Below are positions 28,957-41,158 of a stretch of DNA of 64,000 bases, piece by piece. A model generated the notes under the pieces. That model ran no database searches and was not told the DNA's origin. It saw only the letters and a list, made by a program, of their open reading frames with translations. The stretch's first letter is position 1. Every line of letters starts with the position of its first letter. The translations under genes were made by a program, and so were the position numbers. Source of the DNA: Thiohalobacter sp. IOR34 (lineage in GTDB: Bacteria; Pseudomonadota; Gammaproteobacteria; Thiohalobacterales; Thiohalobacteraceae); NCBI RefSeq assembly GCF_030406045.1, contig NZ_CP128988.1, forward strand, positions 2,629,001 through 2,693,000, given 5' to 3'.

Positions 28957-29394
28957 TCAGCCGTACCAGGGCGCGCAGTCGCCCTCGTCCGGCTCGCCAC
29001 GGTCCTCGTCGGCATGCAGCCGCTTCACCCCCTGCTCCAGCCCGCTTTGCCAGTCGGCGAGAAACTGCTCGATGGACTCGATGAAGTCCTCCTCGTGGTG
29101 GCTGCGGTTGATGGTCAAATGGACACTGACGCTCGGGCCATGGCCCGCGTCCACGGCGGTGACCGTCCACTGCAGGGCATTCGGGCAGCCGGGCAGGGTG
29201 AAGCGCACGCCGTCGCGGATCACCTCGCGGTGGACGCGAAACTCACCCCACAGGCAGTAGATGCTGCCGCGCTCGCCGTCGTGCGACAGCAGCCGGTCGA
29301 TGGAGGCACACCAGTCGGGCAGGTTGTCGATGCGGATATGCCGCTGGATGCCGGCCGCCGACAGCGGCACTTCCGAGTGGACAAGGAATTCCAT
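28957..29394 (-). CDS. conserved hypothetical protein downstream of thiC
   Basis: A 145-residue product with MEFLVHSEVPLSAAGIQRHIRIDNLPDWCASIDRLLSHDGERGSIYCLWGEF and LPGCPNALQWTVTA motifs. The acidic C-terminal tail (HADEDRGEPDEGDCAPWYG) is unusual. No signal or membrane segment. It begins 19 bases after thiC ends and so should be under the same TPP riboswitch. No family recognised. Confidence 0.7.
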   Translation of the reverse strand: MEFLVHSEVPLSAAGIQRHIRIDNLPDWCASIDRLLSHDGERGSIYCLWGEFRVHREVIRDGVRFTLPGCPNALQWTVTAVDAGHGPSVSVHLTINRSHHEEDFIESIEQFLADWQSGLEQGVKRLHADEDRGEPDEGDCAPWYG

Positions 29395-29412
29395 CGGCCG
29401 ACCCCGCTCCGC

Positions 29413-31434
<2,022 letters not shown>

Positions 31435-31446
31435 GCCGATCCGGCG

Positions 31447-31475
31447 ACAGTAAAGGAAGGGGCCGGCCATTGCAA
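31447..31475 (-). promoter_or_regulatory. candidate sigma-70 promoter for thiC
   Basis: Minus-strand TTGCAA (31470-31475), 17-base spacer, TACTGT (31447-31452), a few bases upstream of the TPP riboswitch. Confidence 0.55.
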
Positions 31476-31671
31476 GCCGTGAGACGGTCACGAAGCACGC
31501 GGAAACAGGCGCGGGACAATCAGGGAAGTCATGGAAAAAACATGGGAATCTCTGGCGCTTGCGTCCGTGGAGTTCGTGTTTTCCGAGATCATCCTGTCCG
31601 GCCGTGACAGTTGCCACCCCGAGTCAAACTCCGTACCCTACAGTCCGCAATTGCCACGGGGACAACGCGCG

Positions 31672-32349
31672 ATGAGCGAGACGGCCACCGCCTTCGATTT
31701 CGAACAGGCCCGCTTCAATATGATCGAGCAGCAGATCCGGCCCTGGGATGTGCTCGACCAGCGGGTGCTCGACGTCCTTGCCGCCACCCCGCGCGAGGAT
31801 TTCGTGCCCCCTGCCTTCCGTTCCTCCCTGGCCCTTGCCGACGTCAGCCTGCCACTCGGCCATGGCCAGACCATGCTGCCGCCGCGCCTGGAAGGCCGCA
31901 TCCTGCAGTCGCTGGAGATCGACCCCGGCGACCGCATCCTCGAGATCGGCACCGGCAGTGGCTACCTGACCGCCTGCCTGGCCCGCCTCGGCGACCAGGT
32001 GCTGAGCGTCGATATCTTCCCGGAGTTCCTGGAGGACACCGGCCGCAAGCTGGAGGCGCAGCGCATCCACAACGTCGAGCTGCGCCAGGCCGATGCCGCT
32101 GCCGGCTGGCCGGCCGAGGACCGTTTCGACGTGATCGTCCTCACCGGCTCGCTGCCCGAGTTCCACGACGGCTTCCATCGGAGCCTCGGCCCCGGCGGCC
32201 GCCTGTTCCTGGTGGCCGGCCGGCCGCCGATCATGGAGGCCATGCTGATCACCCGCATCGACGAGGATCAATGGAGCCGCGAGGATCTGTTCGAGACCAG
32301 TCTGCCGCCACTGCTGAATGCCCCGCTCAGCGCCGGCTTCAGCCTCTAG
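31672..32349 (+). CDS. protein-L-isoaspartate O-methyltransferase-family protein
   Basis: A SAM-dependent methyltransferase-family protein of 225 residues starting MSETATAFDFEQARFNMIEQQIRPW. It has the Pcm-type N-terminal region VLDVLAATPREDFVPPAFR, the SAM site ILEIGTGSGYLTACLARLG at about 90-108 and VLSVDIFPEFLEDTGRKLEA. Family members next to tolC are shorter and may not repair isoaspartate. Its TAG stop (32347-32349) is immediately followed by copy 2 of the 244-bp element. Before that insertion tolC started two bases after the stop. Confidence 0.85.
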   Translation: MSETATAFDFEQARFNMIEQQIRPWDVLDQRVLDVLAATPREDFVPPAFRSSLALADVSLPLGHGQTMLPPRLEGRILQSLEIDPGDRILEIGTGSGYLTACLARLGDQVLSVDIFPEFLEDTGRKLEAQRIHNVELRQADAAAGWPAEDRFDVIVLTGSLPEFHDGFHRSLGPGGRLFLVAGRPPIMEAMLITRIDEDQWSREDLFETSLPPLLNAPLSAGFSL

Positions 32350-32593
32350 CCCGGATATTGCACCAAGGATTCGATGCCGAGGGCGAGGCTGGCAAGGCAG
32401 CCTGGGTGATCGTCCGAAAAGTCATGGCCGTTGCTATGGCTTGAGGAGGATCGCCCAGGATGCAAAGCCAGAGTCGGCCTGACATCGAACAGGCACAAAC
32501 CGTAACCCGCCCAGGGGGTCCTTCATGGCCATATTGTCCCTGTATTACAGCACGAACCCCATGCATGCGCGCCGCCTTGGTGCAATATCCGGG
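32350..32593 (+). mobile_element. 244-bp non-autonomous element, copy 2
   Basis: Ends CCCGGATATTGCACCAAGG and CCTTGGTGCAATATCCGGG. Flanks CTAG (32346-32349) and CTAA (32594-32597) look like a 4-bp duplication with one change. The left flank holds the methyltransferase stop TAG. The element carries AGGGGG about 8 bases before an ATG (32525) whose frame runs through the right end into tolC. Confidence 0.9.
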
Positions 32594-32599
32594 CTAACC

Positions 32600-33919
32600 A
32601 TGCCGACGCGGAAACAGATTCAGCGCCTGGCCCTGGCCATCGGCCTGGCCCTCGGCAGTGCCGGAGCGCCGGGCGCCGACCTGCTGCAGGTCTACCGCCA
32701 GGCCCGGGAACAGGATCCGGGGTTGCGCGCCGCCGCCGCCGCCCGCCAGGCCGCCCTGGAGGCCCGCCCCCAGGCCCGCGCCCTGCTGCTGCCTTCGCTC
32801 GGCTTTCAGGGCAAGGCCAGCCGCAACAGCTATGACAAGCGCAACTCGGACGAGAAGACTGCCTATTCCACCAACCAGACCTACACGCTGGCACTGACCC
32901 AGCCGCTGTACCGTTACGACCGCATTGTCCAGTTGCGCCAGGCCGACAGCCAAATCGCCCAGGCGGAAGCGGAATACTCGGCCGCCGAGCAGGAACTGAT
33001 GCTCAAGGTCGCGGAACGCTACTTCGACGTGCTGGCCGCGGTGGACGATCTCCGTTTCGCGCGCGCCGACAAGGACGCCATCCACCGCCAGCTGGAACAG
33101 GCCCAGCAGCGCTTCGAGGTGGGCCTGATCGCCATCACCGACGTGCAGGAGGCCCAGGCCCGCTTCGACCTCGCCACCTCCCAGGTGATCCTCGCCGAGA
33201 ACCGGCTCGATTCCGCCCGCGAGGCCCTGCGCGAGATCACCGGCGCCCTGGACGAGACGCTGCAACCGCTGGGAGAAGGGCTGGAACTGGTGGCGCCGCA
33301 ACCGCAGGCGATGGACGCCTGGGTGGAGCGCGCCCTGGAGGGCAACCTCGGCCTGGCCGCCACCCGTGCCGCGGTCGAGGCGGCGCGCAAGGAGGTCCGG
33401 CGCCAGTACGCCGGTCACTACCCGACCCTCGACCTGACCGCCAGCTACACCTACCAGGATGCCAACTTCGGTGGCGTCTTCCCGCTGGAGCGCAATGACG
33501 GCTCGATCGGCGTCGAGCTGAACATCCCCATCTACCAGGGCGGCCTGGTCAGCTCCAGAACCCGCCAGGCCAACCACCTGCTGCAACAGGCCCGCGACCA
33601 GCTGGAGGCCCAGCGCCGCAGCACCACCCGCCAGACCCGCGACGCCTACCGCGGCGTGGTCAGCGGCATCGCCCAGGTACGCGCCATGGAACAGGCCCTG
33701 AAGTCCACCGAGACTGCCCTGCGGGCCGCCGAGACCGGTTTCGAGGTCGGCACCCGCACCATCGTCGACGTGCTCAATGCCCAGCAGGAACGCTACCGCG
33801 CCGAGCGCGATCTGGCCCGCGCCCGCTACGACTACCTGCTCAACACCCTGCGCCTGAAACAGGCCGCCGGCAGCCTCTCCCCCCAGGACATCGAACAGGT
33901 CAACCGCTGGCTGCAGTGA
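32600..33919 (+). CDS. tolC: TolC-family outer-membrane efflux channel
   Basis: An outer-membrane channel of type I secretion and tripartite efflux, of about 439 residues from the ATG at 32600. The signal peptide is PTRKQIQRLALAIGLALGSAGAPGA. OEP repeats: DLLQVYRQAREQDPGLRAAAAARQAALE, a central VGLIAITDVQEAQARFDLA, and a second copy, VGTRTIVDVLNAQQERYRAE. The gene sits seven bases past a mobile element. An in-frame element-encoded ATG at 32525 with a good ribosome-binding site would add 25 residues in front of the signal peptide. The native ATG has no obvious Shine-Dalgarno. Confidence 0.93.
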   Translation: MPTRKQIQRLALAIGLALGSAGAPGADLLQVYRQAREQDPGLRAAAAARQAALEARPQARALLLPSLGFQGKASRNSYDKRNSDEKTAYSTNQTYTLALTQPLYRYDRIVQLRQADSQIAQAEAEYSAAEQELMLKVAERYFDVLAAVDDLRFARADKDAIHRQLEQAQQRFEVGLIAITDVQEAQARFDLATSQVILAENRLDSAREALREITGALDETLQPLGEGLELVAPQPQAMDAWVERALEGNLGLAATRAAVEAARKEVRRQYAGHYPTLDLTASYTYQDANFGGVFPLERNDGSIGVELNIPIYQGGLVSSRTRQANHLLQQARDQLEAQRRSTTRQTRDAYRGVVSGIAQVRAMEQALKSTETALRAAETGFEVGTRTIVDVLNAQQERYRAERDLARARYDYLLNTLRLKQAAGSLSPQDIEQVNRWLQ

Positions 33920-35007
33920 GCCCCGGCCGCGGGGACAATCGCGGCGTGGACGCCGCTCCTACAGGGCCGGGCGGCGCGATTCATCGTAGGAGCGGCCTCC
34001 AGGCCGCGATCGGGGGCAGCAACCGCCGTCGCCAGGCGGAACCGAGGATGGCCACGAAACCCGCGAAACCCACGAAAAGATCGATGGCCACGGAATCCAC
34101 GGAAAACACGGAACACATCGTAAGAGCGGCCTCCAGGCCGCGATCGAGGATCGCATCACCCGCCGTCGTCAGGCGAAACCTACGATGGCCACGAAACCCG
34201 CGAAACCCACGAAAAGATCGATGGCCACCGAATCCACGCGCCGCCACGGCGCAATCGCGGCGTGGACGCCGCTCCTACAGGAACCGGGCGGCTCGATTCA
34301 TCGTAGGAGCGGCCTCCAGGCCGCGATCGAGGTGACATCAACCGCCGTCGTCAGGCGGAACCGGCGATGGCCACGAAACCCGCGAAACCCACGAAAAGAT
34401 CGATAGCCACCGAATCCATGCGCCGCCACGGCGGCAATCGCGGCGTGGACGCCGCTCCTACAGGGCGGGGCGGCTCGATTCATTGTAGGAGCGGCCTCCA
34501 GGCCGCGATCGAGGTGACATCAACCGCCGTCGCCAGGCGGAACCGAGGATGGCCACGAAACCCACCAAACCCACGAAAAGATCGATAGCCACCGAATCCA
34601 CGCGCCGCCACGGCGCAATCGCGGCGTGGACGCCGCTCCTACAGGGCGGGGCGGCTCGATTCATTGTAGGAGCGGCCTCCAGGCCGCGATCGAGGTGACA
34701 TCAACCGCCGTCGCCAGGCGGAACCGGCGATGGCCACGAAACCCGCGAAACCCACGAAAAGATCGATAGCCACCGAATCCATGCGCCGCCACGGCGGCAA
34801 TCGCGGCGTGGGCGCCGCTCCTACAGGGCCAGGTGGCTCGATTCATCGTAGGAGCGGCCTCCAGGCCGCGATCAGGAGCACCGCCCAATCGCGGCGGGGA
34901 CGCCGCTCCTACAAGGGCCGGGCGGCGCGATTCATCGTAGGAGCGGCCTCCAGGCCGCGATCGGGAACTGCGCGGTGCACAGCCTAATCCTGGGTGCAAT
35001 GTGCGGC
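33920..35007. repeat. large REP/9-mer composite array
   Basis: About 1.1 kb of inverted GCGTGGACGC-type and direct GCCTCCAGGC-type REP units with GGCCACGAAACCCGCGAAACC blocks between them. The linker GGTGACATCAACCGCCG at about 34330, 34512 and 34692 gives a tandem supra-unit of about 181 bp. The convergent tolC and waaA genes abut it. No gene supported. Confidence 0.88.
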
Positions 35008-36270
35008 TCAGGGGGCTGTGCGGAGGAGCACCGCCTCGATCATCGCCAGCACCCGGTCCCGCGCGCCGCGGTTCGCGGCCACCACCTGGCGGGCCTGCTC
35101 GCCCCAGGCATGGCGCCGGTTGGGATCGGCGAACAGCTCGCCGACCTCGCGGGCCAGTGATTCGGCATCCGCAACCTCCCGCGCGCCGCCTGCCTCCCGC
35201 AACAGCCGGGAGATCTCCTCGAAATTGAAGTGATGCGGCCCGAACAGCACCGGCAAACCCAGCGCCGCCGGTTCCAGGGGATTATGCCCGCCCACCTCCA
35301 CCAGGCTGCCGCCGACGAAGGCGACGTCGGCCGCCGCGTAGAGCAGCAGCAGCTCACCCATGGTGTCACCCAGATAGACCTCGGTTTCCGCCGCCACCGC
35401 CTCGCCGGCGCTGCGTCGGGCCAGGCGCCAGCCCTCGGCCCGCAGGGCATCGGCAAGGGGCGCAAAACGTTCCGGGTGGCGCGGCACCAGCACCAGAAGG
35501 GCATCGGGAAAACGTTCACGCAGGCGGCGGTGCGCCGCCAGCAGCACGGCGTCCTCGCCCTCGTGGGTGCTGCCCGCGATCCACACGTGGCGCAGCCCCC
35601 ATTCGCGGCGCAGCACCTCGGCCCGTTCCCGCAGGCTGGCGGGCACGGTCACGTCGAACTTGGTATTGCCCGTCACCTGGACCCGGTCGGGGGCCGCGCC
35701 CAGCGCGATCAGCCGCTCGGCATCGGCCCGACCCTGTGCCGCCAGCGCATCCAGGCAGGACAGGGTTGCAGCAGTGAGCCGGCGGACGCGCCGGTAGCCG
35801 GCGGCCGAACGCGCCGAGAGCCGCGCATTGACCAGCAGCAGGGGGATGCCGCGGCGGGCACAGGCGTGGAACAGGTTGGGCCAGATCTCGGTCTCCATGA
35901 TCAGCACCAGGCGCGGCCGCACCCGGCCGAGAAAACGCCGCACCACGCCGGGCAGGTCATAGGGCATGTACAGATGCCGCACCCGGCCGCCGAACAGCTT
36001 CTCCAGCTGCGCCGAGCCGGTCGGCGTGGTGGTGGTCACCAGCAACTCGTGGTCGGGATGGCGCTGCAGCAGGGCCTGGATCAGCGGCGAGGCGGCCTGC
36101 ACCTCGCCCACCGAGACCGCATGCAGCCAGATGCGCGGACGCGCTGCCAGGGGGGGCACGTAACCGAAGCGCTCCCGCCAGCGCCGCCGGTAGGCGGGGC
36201 CGCGCAGCAGCAGTCGCAACAGCACCAGCGGCGCCAGGGCGTAGAGGACGAGGGAGTAGAGGCCTCTCAC
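35008..36270 (-). CDS. waaA: 3-deoxy-D-manno-octulosonic-acid (Kdo) transferase
   Basis: An inner-membrane-bound GT30 enzyme adding Kdo to lipid IVA, of 420 residues. It has an N-terminal hydrophobic anchor (LYSLVLYALAPLVLLRLLL), the motif WLHAVSVGEVQAASPLI near 49, TTTTPTGSAQ, METEIWPNL, VTGNTKFD, and GGHNPLEPAALGLPVLFGPHHFNFEE. The likely start is GTG at 36270 with GAGGGG a few bases upstream, part of which comes from the target duplication of the mobile element. The ATG frame beyond it is element DNA. hldD lies upstream on the same strand, separated now by the 244-bp element. Confidence 0.93.
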   Translation of the reverse strand: MRGLYSLVLYALAPLVLLRLLLRGPAYRRRWRERFGYVPPLAARPRIWLHAVSVGEVQAASPLIQALLQRHPDHELLVTTTTPTGSAQLEKLFGGRVRHLYMPYDLPGVVRRFLGRVRPRLVLIMETEIWPNLFHACARRGIPLLLVNARLSARSAAGYRRVRRLTAATLSCLDALAAQGRADAERLIALGAAPDRVQVTGNTKFDVTVPASLRERAEVLRREWGLRHVWIAGSTHEGEDAVLLAAHRRLRERFPDALLVLVPRHPERFAPLADALRAEGWRLARRSAGEAVAAETEVYLGDTMGELLLLYAAADVAFVGGSLVEVGGHNPLEPAALGLPVLFGPHHFNFEEISRLLREAGGAREVADAESLAREVGELFADPNRRHAWGEQARQVVAANRGARDRVLAMIEAVLLRTAP

Positions 36271-36283
36271 CAGCGGCCCCTCA

Positions 36284-36527
36284 CCCGGATATTGCACCAA
36301 GGCGGCGCGCATGAATGGGGTTCGTGCTGTAATACAGGGACGATATGGCCATGAAAGGCCCCTTGGGCGGGTTACGGTTTGTGCCTATTCGATGTCAGCC
36401 CGACTCTGGCTTCGCATCCTGGGTGATCCTCCTCAAGCCATGGCAACGGCCATGACTTTTCGGACGATCACCCAGGCTGCCTTGCCAGCCTCGCCCTGAG
36501 CATCGAATCCTTGGTGCAATATCCGGG
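36284..36527 (-). mobile_element. 244-bp non-autonomous element, copy 3 (inverted)
   Basis: Inverted relative to copies 1 and 2, with the same end sequences. The 4-bp duplication CTCA lies at 36280-36283 and 36528-36531, and the right copy contains the TGA stop of hldD (36529-36531, minus strand). It splits hldD from waaA, which would otherwise be 12 bases apart. Confidence 0.92.
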
Positions 36528-36528
36528 C

Positions 36529-37485
36529 TCAGGCCCCGACCTCCCCGGCGTTGAGCAACGCCATGTACTCGGCCACACCCTGCTCCACGGTCTTGAACGG
36601 CCGCTCGTAACCGGCCGCGCGCAGGGCGCTGATGTCCGCCTCGGTGAAGCTCTGGTAGCGTCCCTTGAGATGATCGGGGAAGGGAATGTATTCGATGTGG
36701 CCACGGCCGTGCCAGGCGATCACCGCATTGGCCACGTCGTTGAAGGTCTGGCTGCGCCCGGTGCCGACATTGAAGATGCCCGACCGGTCGGGGTGACCGA
36801 GGAACCAGAGGTTGACCTCCACCGCGTCGCCGACATAGATGAAGTCGCGCCGCTGCTCGCCGTCACCGTAACCGTCGCAGCCCTCGAACAGACGCACGCT
36901 GTCGCCCTCCTTGAGCTGGTTGTTGAGATGGAAGGCGACGCTGGCCATGCTGCCCTTGTGCTGCTCGCGTGGCCCGTAGACATTGAAGTAGCGGAAGCCG
37001 ACCACCTGGCTGCCCGCCTGCGGCAGGATGCGCCGCACGTACTGGTCGAACTGGAACTTGGAATAACCGTAGACGTTGAGCGGCTCCTCGTACTCCAGCG
37101 ACTCGCGGAACACCCGGCCACCGCCATAGACCGAGGCGGAGGAGGCGTACAGGTAGCTGACGCCGTGCTCCAGGCAGAAGTGCAGCAGATCCTTCGAGTA
37201 GTCGTAGTTGTTGTGCATCATGTAGCGGCCATCCCACTCGGTGGTCGCCGAGCAGGCGCCCTCGTGGAACACCGCCTCGACCGGCCCCGGCGCGGCACCG
37301 GCGCGTACCCGCTCGATGAAGTCCTGCTTGTCCATGTAGTCGCGGATCTGCAGGTCGGCGAGGTTCTTGAATTTCACGCCGTTGCTGAGGTTGTCCACCA
37401 CCAGGATGTCGTCCTGGCCGCTTTCGTTGAGCGCCTTGACGATGTTGGAGCCGATGAAGCCGGCGCCGCCGGTTACGATGATCAT
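36529..37485 (-). CDS. hldD: ADP-L-glycero-D-manno-heptose 6-epimerase
   Basis: An extended-SDR enzyme that epimerises ADP-D-glycero-D-manno-heptose for LPS inner core, of 318 residues. NAD(P)-binding [16 protein letters not shown], then [37 protein letters not shown] with the YxxxK catalytic pair, and [20 protein letters not shown]. The ATG at 37485 fits the family; the longer frame is not supported. It lies downstream of hldE on the same strand. The stop codon is inside a target duplication. Confidence 0.96.
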   Translation of the reverse strand: MIIVTGGAGFIGSNIVKALNESGQDDILVVDNLSNGVKFKNLADLQIRDYMDKQDFIERVRAGAAPGPVEAVFHEGACSATTEWDGRYMMHNNYDYSKDLLHFCLEHGVSYLYASSASVYGGGRVFRESLEYEEPLNVYGYSKFQFDQYVRRILPQAGSQVVGFRYFNVYGPREQHKGSMASVAFHLNNQLKEGDSVRLFEGCDGYGDGEQRRDFIYVGDAVEVNLWFLGHPDRSGIFNVGTGRSQTFNDVANAVIAWHGRGHIEYIPFPDHLKGRYQSFTEADISALRAAGYERPFKTVEQGVAEYMALLNAGEVGA

Positions 37486-37547
37486 AGGTCTACCCGTTGC
37501 TGTTGAAACCCTGGCCCGGCGCTGCAGGTCGCAGCCCCGGCACGAAC

Positions 37548-38978
37548 TCAGTCCTCCGCCCGGCGGATGGCGTCGATGATGTGCGAGGTGGAGACGCCGT
37601 CCTGGAAACCGAGCACGATCACCTGGCCGCCGTTCGCCTCCACACACTGGTGGCCGGCGATCTCCTGCGGCTGATAGTCGCCGCCCTTGACCAGCACATC
37701 GGGCTTGATGGCGCAGATCAGCCGCTCCGGCGTCTCCTCGCTGAAGGGCACCACCCAGTTGACGCTGCCCAGCGCCGCCAGCACCGCCATGCGCCGTTCC
37801 AGGGGATTGATCGGCCGCCCCTCGCCCTTCAGCCGGCGCACCGAGGCGTCGTCGTTGACCGCCACGATCAGCCGGTCACCGAGACGGCGCGCCTCGGCCA
37901 GGTAGCTGACGTGGCCGGCATGCAGGATGTCGAAACAGCCGTTGGTCATCACGATGCGCTCGCCATGGGCCCGGGCGTCGGCCACCGCCACCGCCAGCTG
38001 TTCCTCGCTGAGCACCCCGGAACCGGCGGCATGCTGCATGGCCAGAACCCGGCGGATCTCCGGAATGGAAGCCGCCGCCGTGCCCAGCTTGCCGACCACG
38101 ATGCCGGCCGCGACATTGGCCAGGGCGGTGGCGTGCTGCAGGTCGGAACCGGCCGCCAGGCAGGCCGCCAGCACCGCGATCACCGTATCCCCGGCACCGG
38201 TGACGTCGAACACCTCGCGCGCCTCGGCCGGCAGATGGAACTCGGGGTGGCCCTCGCGCAGCAGGGTCATGCCCTGTTCGCCACGGGTCACCAGCAGGGC
38301 CTCCAGGCGATGGCGGCGGATCAGTTCCAGGCCCTTCTCCACCAGTTCCTCCTCGCTGCGGCAAGGCCCGACCACGGCCTCGAACTCGGCCAGGTTGGGA
38401 GTGATCAGGCTGGCGTCGGCATAGACCGAGAAGTCGTTTCGCTTGGGATCGACCAGCACCGGCCGGCCGGCGGCACGCGCCGCCTCGATCAGCTCGCGCA
38501 GGGGGCGCAGCGCCCCCTTGCCGTAATCGGAGATCACCACCGCACCGCAGTCCGGCAGCGCCTCACCATAGCTCGAGAGCAGCGGCGCCGGATCCACGTC
38601 CTCGAAACCGGTCTCGAAATCGAGCCGGATCAGCTGCTGGTGACGGCTGATGATGCGCAGCTTGGTCACGGTGGGCGCGCCGGCCAGGCGCTGCAGGCGG
38701 CACTCGACCCCCGCCGACTGCAGCGCCCGGGTCAGGCTGTCCGCCGCCTCGTCGTCACCGGTCAGGCCCAGCACCACTGCTTGCGCCTGGAGCGCGGCGA
38801 TGTTCAGCGCCACGTTGCCGGCCCCGCCCGGCCGCTCCTCGGAACTGCCGATGTGCACCACCGGCACCGGCGCCTCGGGCGAGATGCGCGAGGTCGAGCC
38901 GTGCCAGTAGCGGTCGAGCATGACGTCGCCGACGACCAGCACGCGTGCCTGATCGAATGCGGGAATCTGGGGAATCAT
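37548..38978 (-). CDS. hldE: bifunctional heptose-7-phosphate kinase / heptose-1-phosphate adenylyltransferase
   Basis: A 476-residue fusion. The N-terminal ribokinase-like domain (about 1-320) shows [31 protein letters not shown] and [15 protein letters not shown]. The C-terminal nucleotidyltransferase (about 345-476) has [17 protein letters not shown] and [17 protein letters not shown]. It makes ADP-heptose for LPS. It is the first gene of the hldE-hldD-waaA run. Upstream is a short AGCTAGAAGCTGG repeat and a REP cluster. Confidence 0.97.
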   Translation of the reverse strand: MIPQIPAFDQARVLVVGDVMLDRYWHGSTSRISPEAPVPVVHIGSSEERPGGAGNVALNIAALQAQAVVLGLTGDDEAADSLTRALQSAGVECRLQRLAGAPTVTKLRIISRHQQLIRLDFETGFEDVDPAPLLSSYGEALPDCGAVVISDYGKGALRPLRELIEAARAAGRPVLVDPKRNDFSVYADASLITPNLAEFEAVVGPCRSEEELVEKGLELIRRHRLEALLVTRGEQGMTLLREGHPEFHLPAEAREVFDVTGAGDTVIAVLAACLAAGSDLQHATALANVAAGIVVGKLGTAAASIPEIRRVLAMQHAAGSGVLSEEQLAVAVADARAHGERIVMTNGCFDILHAGHVSYLAEARRLGDRLIVAVNDDASVRRLKGEGRPINPLERRMAVLAALGSVNWVVPFSEETPERLICAIKPDVLVKGGDYQPQEIAGHQCVEANGGQVIVLGFQDGVSTSHIIDAIRRAED

Positions 38979-40021
38979 GGGGAAGGGATGATACAGGGAG
39001 AAGCCGGAAGCTAGAAGCTGGCCGCCACCGGGAACCCAATCGCGGCCTGGAGGCCGCTCCTACACGAGGCATGGCGGCACGATTCATGTAGGAGCGGCCT
39101 CCAGGCCGCGATCAGGGGTGGGCATCACCCGCCATCGTCAGGCGGAACCGAGGATGGCCACGAAACCCGCGAAACCCACGAAAAGATCAATGGCCACGGA
39201 ATCCACGGAAAACACGGAACACATCGTAGGAGCGGCCCCCAGGCCGCGATCGGGGGTGGGCGTCAGCCGCCGTCGCCAGGCGGAACCGAGGATGGCCACG
39301 AAACCCGCGAAACCCACGAAAAGATCAATGGCCACGGAATCCACGGAACACATCGTAGGAGCGGCCTCCCGGCCGCGATCGGGGGTGGCATCAGCCACCG
39401 TCGTCAGGCGAAACCGACGATGGCCACGAAACCCGCGAAACCCACGAAAAGACGATGGCCACGGAATCCACGGAAAACACGGAACACATCGTAGGAGCGG
39501 CCTCCAGGCCGATCAGGGGTGGGCGTCAGCCGCCGTCGCCAGGCGGAACCGAGGATGGCCACGAAACCCGCGAAACCCACGAAAAGATCGATGGCCACGG
39601 AATCCACGCGCCGCCACGGCGCAATCGCGGCGTGGACGCCGCTCCTACGGGGCAAGGCGGAACCTCCTGTAGGAGCGGCCTCCAGGCCGCGATCAGGGGT
39701 GGCATCAGCCACCGTCGTCAGGCGAAACCGACGATGGCCACGAAACCCGCGAAACCCACGAAAAAGATCGATGGCCACGGAATCCACGCGCCGCCACGGC
39801 GCAATCGCGGCGTGGACGCCGCTCCTACGGGGCAAGGCGGAACCTCCTGTAGGAGCGGCCTCCAGGCCGCGATCAGGGGTGGCATCACCCGCCATCGTCA
39901 GGCGGAACCGACGATGGCCACGAAACCCGCGATACCCACGAAAAGACGATGGCCACGGAATCCACGGAAAACATCGTAGGAGCGGCCTCCCGGCCGCGAT
40001 CGAGGGCGGACGCAAGCCACC
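38979..40021. repeat. REP/9-mer composite array
   Basis: About ten REP units and five 9-mer blocks (CCACGAAACCCGCGAAACC, GGCCACGGAATCCACGGAA). The two modules 39590-39710 and 39770-39890 are nearly identical tandem copies of about 180 bp. A short 7-mer patch (AGAAGCCGGAAGCTAGAAGC) lies at about 38999-39020. No gene supported. Confidence 0.87.
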
Positions 40022-40144
40022 CGACTCCTGAATCCTGAATTCTGGCTCCTGAATTCTGGCTCCTGAATTCTGGCTCCTGAATTCTGGCTCCTGAATTCTG
40101 AATTCTGAATTCTGGCTCCTGAATCCTGAATTCCATCTTCTGAA
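40022..40144. repeat. 7-bp repeat array (TCCTGAA / TTCTGGC)
   Basis: Alternating TTCTGGC and TCCTGAA heptamers form 14-bp pairs, followed by TTCTGAA units, about 17 heptamers in all. The array is followed by C-rich DNA up to lpxL at 40174. Confidence 0.9.
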
Positions 40145-40173
40145 TCCCCCCCCCTTCCCCTACAATCCCCCCC

Positions 40174-41097
40174 ATGCCCGCCGCCAACCCCCGCGCCCCC
40201 CTGCTGCCTCTGCTCGCCCCGCGCTTCTGGCCACTGTGGAGCGGGCTCGGTCTCGGCTGGCTGGTCGCCCAGCTGCCCTACCGCTGGCAGATGCGGCTCG
40301 GCCGGGGTCTCGGTGCGCTCCTCTTTCACACCGCCCGGCGCCGGCGACACATCGCCAGGACCAACCTGCGGCTGTGTTTTCCGGAACTCGACGAGGCGGC
40401 ACGGGAGCGGCTGCTGAGGTCCAACTTCGCCGCCCTCGGGATGGGGGTGGTGGAGACCGCCATGAGCTGGTGGACGCCCGATGCCCGGCTGCGGCCGCTG
40501 GCGCGCATCGAGGGCCTGGAACATCTGCGGGCGGCGCTGGCGCAGGGGCGCGGCGTGATCCTGCTCTCGGCCCATTTCATGACCCTGGAGATCGGTGGCC
40601 GGCTGCTGGCCCTCGAGGCTCCCTTCCACGTGCTCTACCGCGAACACAAGAATCCGTTGTTCGAACGGGTCATGCGCCGCGCACGGGAGCGGCATTTCGA
40701 GAAGGCCATCCCGCGCGACGACATGCGCGGCTTCCTGCGCAGCCTGAAGGCCAACATGCCGGTGTGGTACGCCCCGGACCAGAACTACGGCCGCGAACAC
40801 AGCATCTTCGTGACCTTCTTCGGCATCCCCGCCGCCACCATCAGCGCCACCCACCGCCTGGCCCGCATCAGCGGCGCCCCGGTGGTGCCCTTCTTCCCCG
40901 AACGCCTGGCGGACGATGCCGGCTACCGGCTACGCCTGTTGCCGGCGCTGGCGGATTTCCCCAGCGGGGACGAGGCGGCCGACACCCAGCGCATCAACGA
41001 CCTGATCGAGGCCGAGATCCGGCGCATCCCGGAGCAGTACCTCTGGGTGCACCGGCGCTTCAAGACCCGCCCGGAGGGCGAGAAGACGCCGTACTGA
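40174..41097 (+). CDS. lpxL: lipid A biosynthesis acyltransferase (LpxL/LpxM family)
   Basis: An inner-membrane late acyltransferase transferring a fatty acyl chain to Kdo2-lipid IVA, of 307 residues. It has the HxxxxE motif in SAHFMTLEIGG (about 129-139), WWTPDARLRPLARIEGLEHL upstream, VLYREHKNPLFE and PDQNYGREHSIFVTFFGIPAATISATHRLA, typical of the LPLAT family. Whether it is the lauroyl or myristoyl transferase cannot be read. The ATG at 40174 is preceded by C-rich sequence without a clear Shine-Dalgarno. It leads a plus-strand LPS operon. Confidence 0.9.
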   Translation: MPAANPRAPLLPLLAPRFWPLWSGLGLGWLVAQLPYRWQMRLGRGLGALLFHTARRRRHIARTNLRLCFPELDEAARERLLRSNFAALGMGVVETAMSWWTPDARLRPLARIEGLEHLRAALAQGRGVILLSAHFMTLEIGGRLLALEAPFHVLYREHKNPLFERVMRRARERHFEKAIPRDDMRGFLRSLKANMPVWYAPDQNYGREHSIFVTFFGIPAATISATHRLARISGAPVVPFFPERLADDAGYRLRLLPALADFPSGDEAADTQRINDLIEAEIRRIPEQYLWVHRRFKTRPEGEKTPY

Positions 41098-41158
41098 AGG
41101 CGGGCTGGTGTAAAATGGCCTCTCAGCGCCACCCCTTCCCCTCACAACGGAGTAGTAC

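Noticed and set aside
36271-36312. ATG start of waaA at 36312
   Set aside because: The first 14 codons would lie in the mobile element and target duplication. GTG at 36270 aligns with the family N-terminus and has its own ribosome-binding site.
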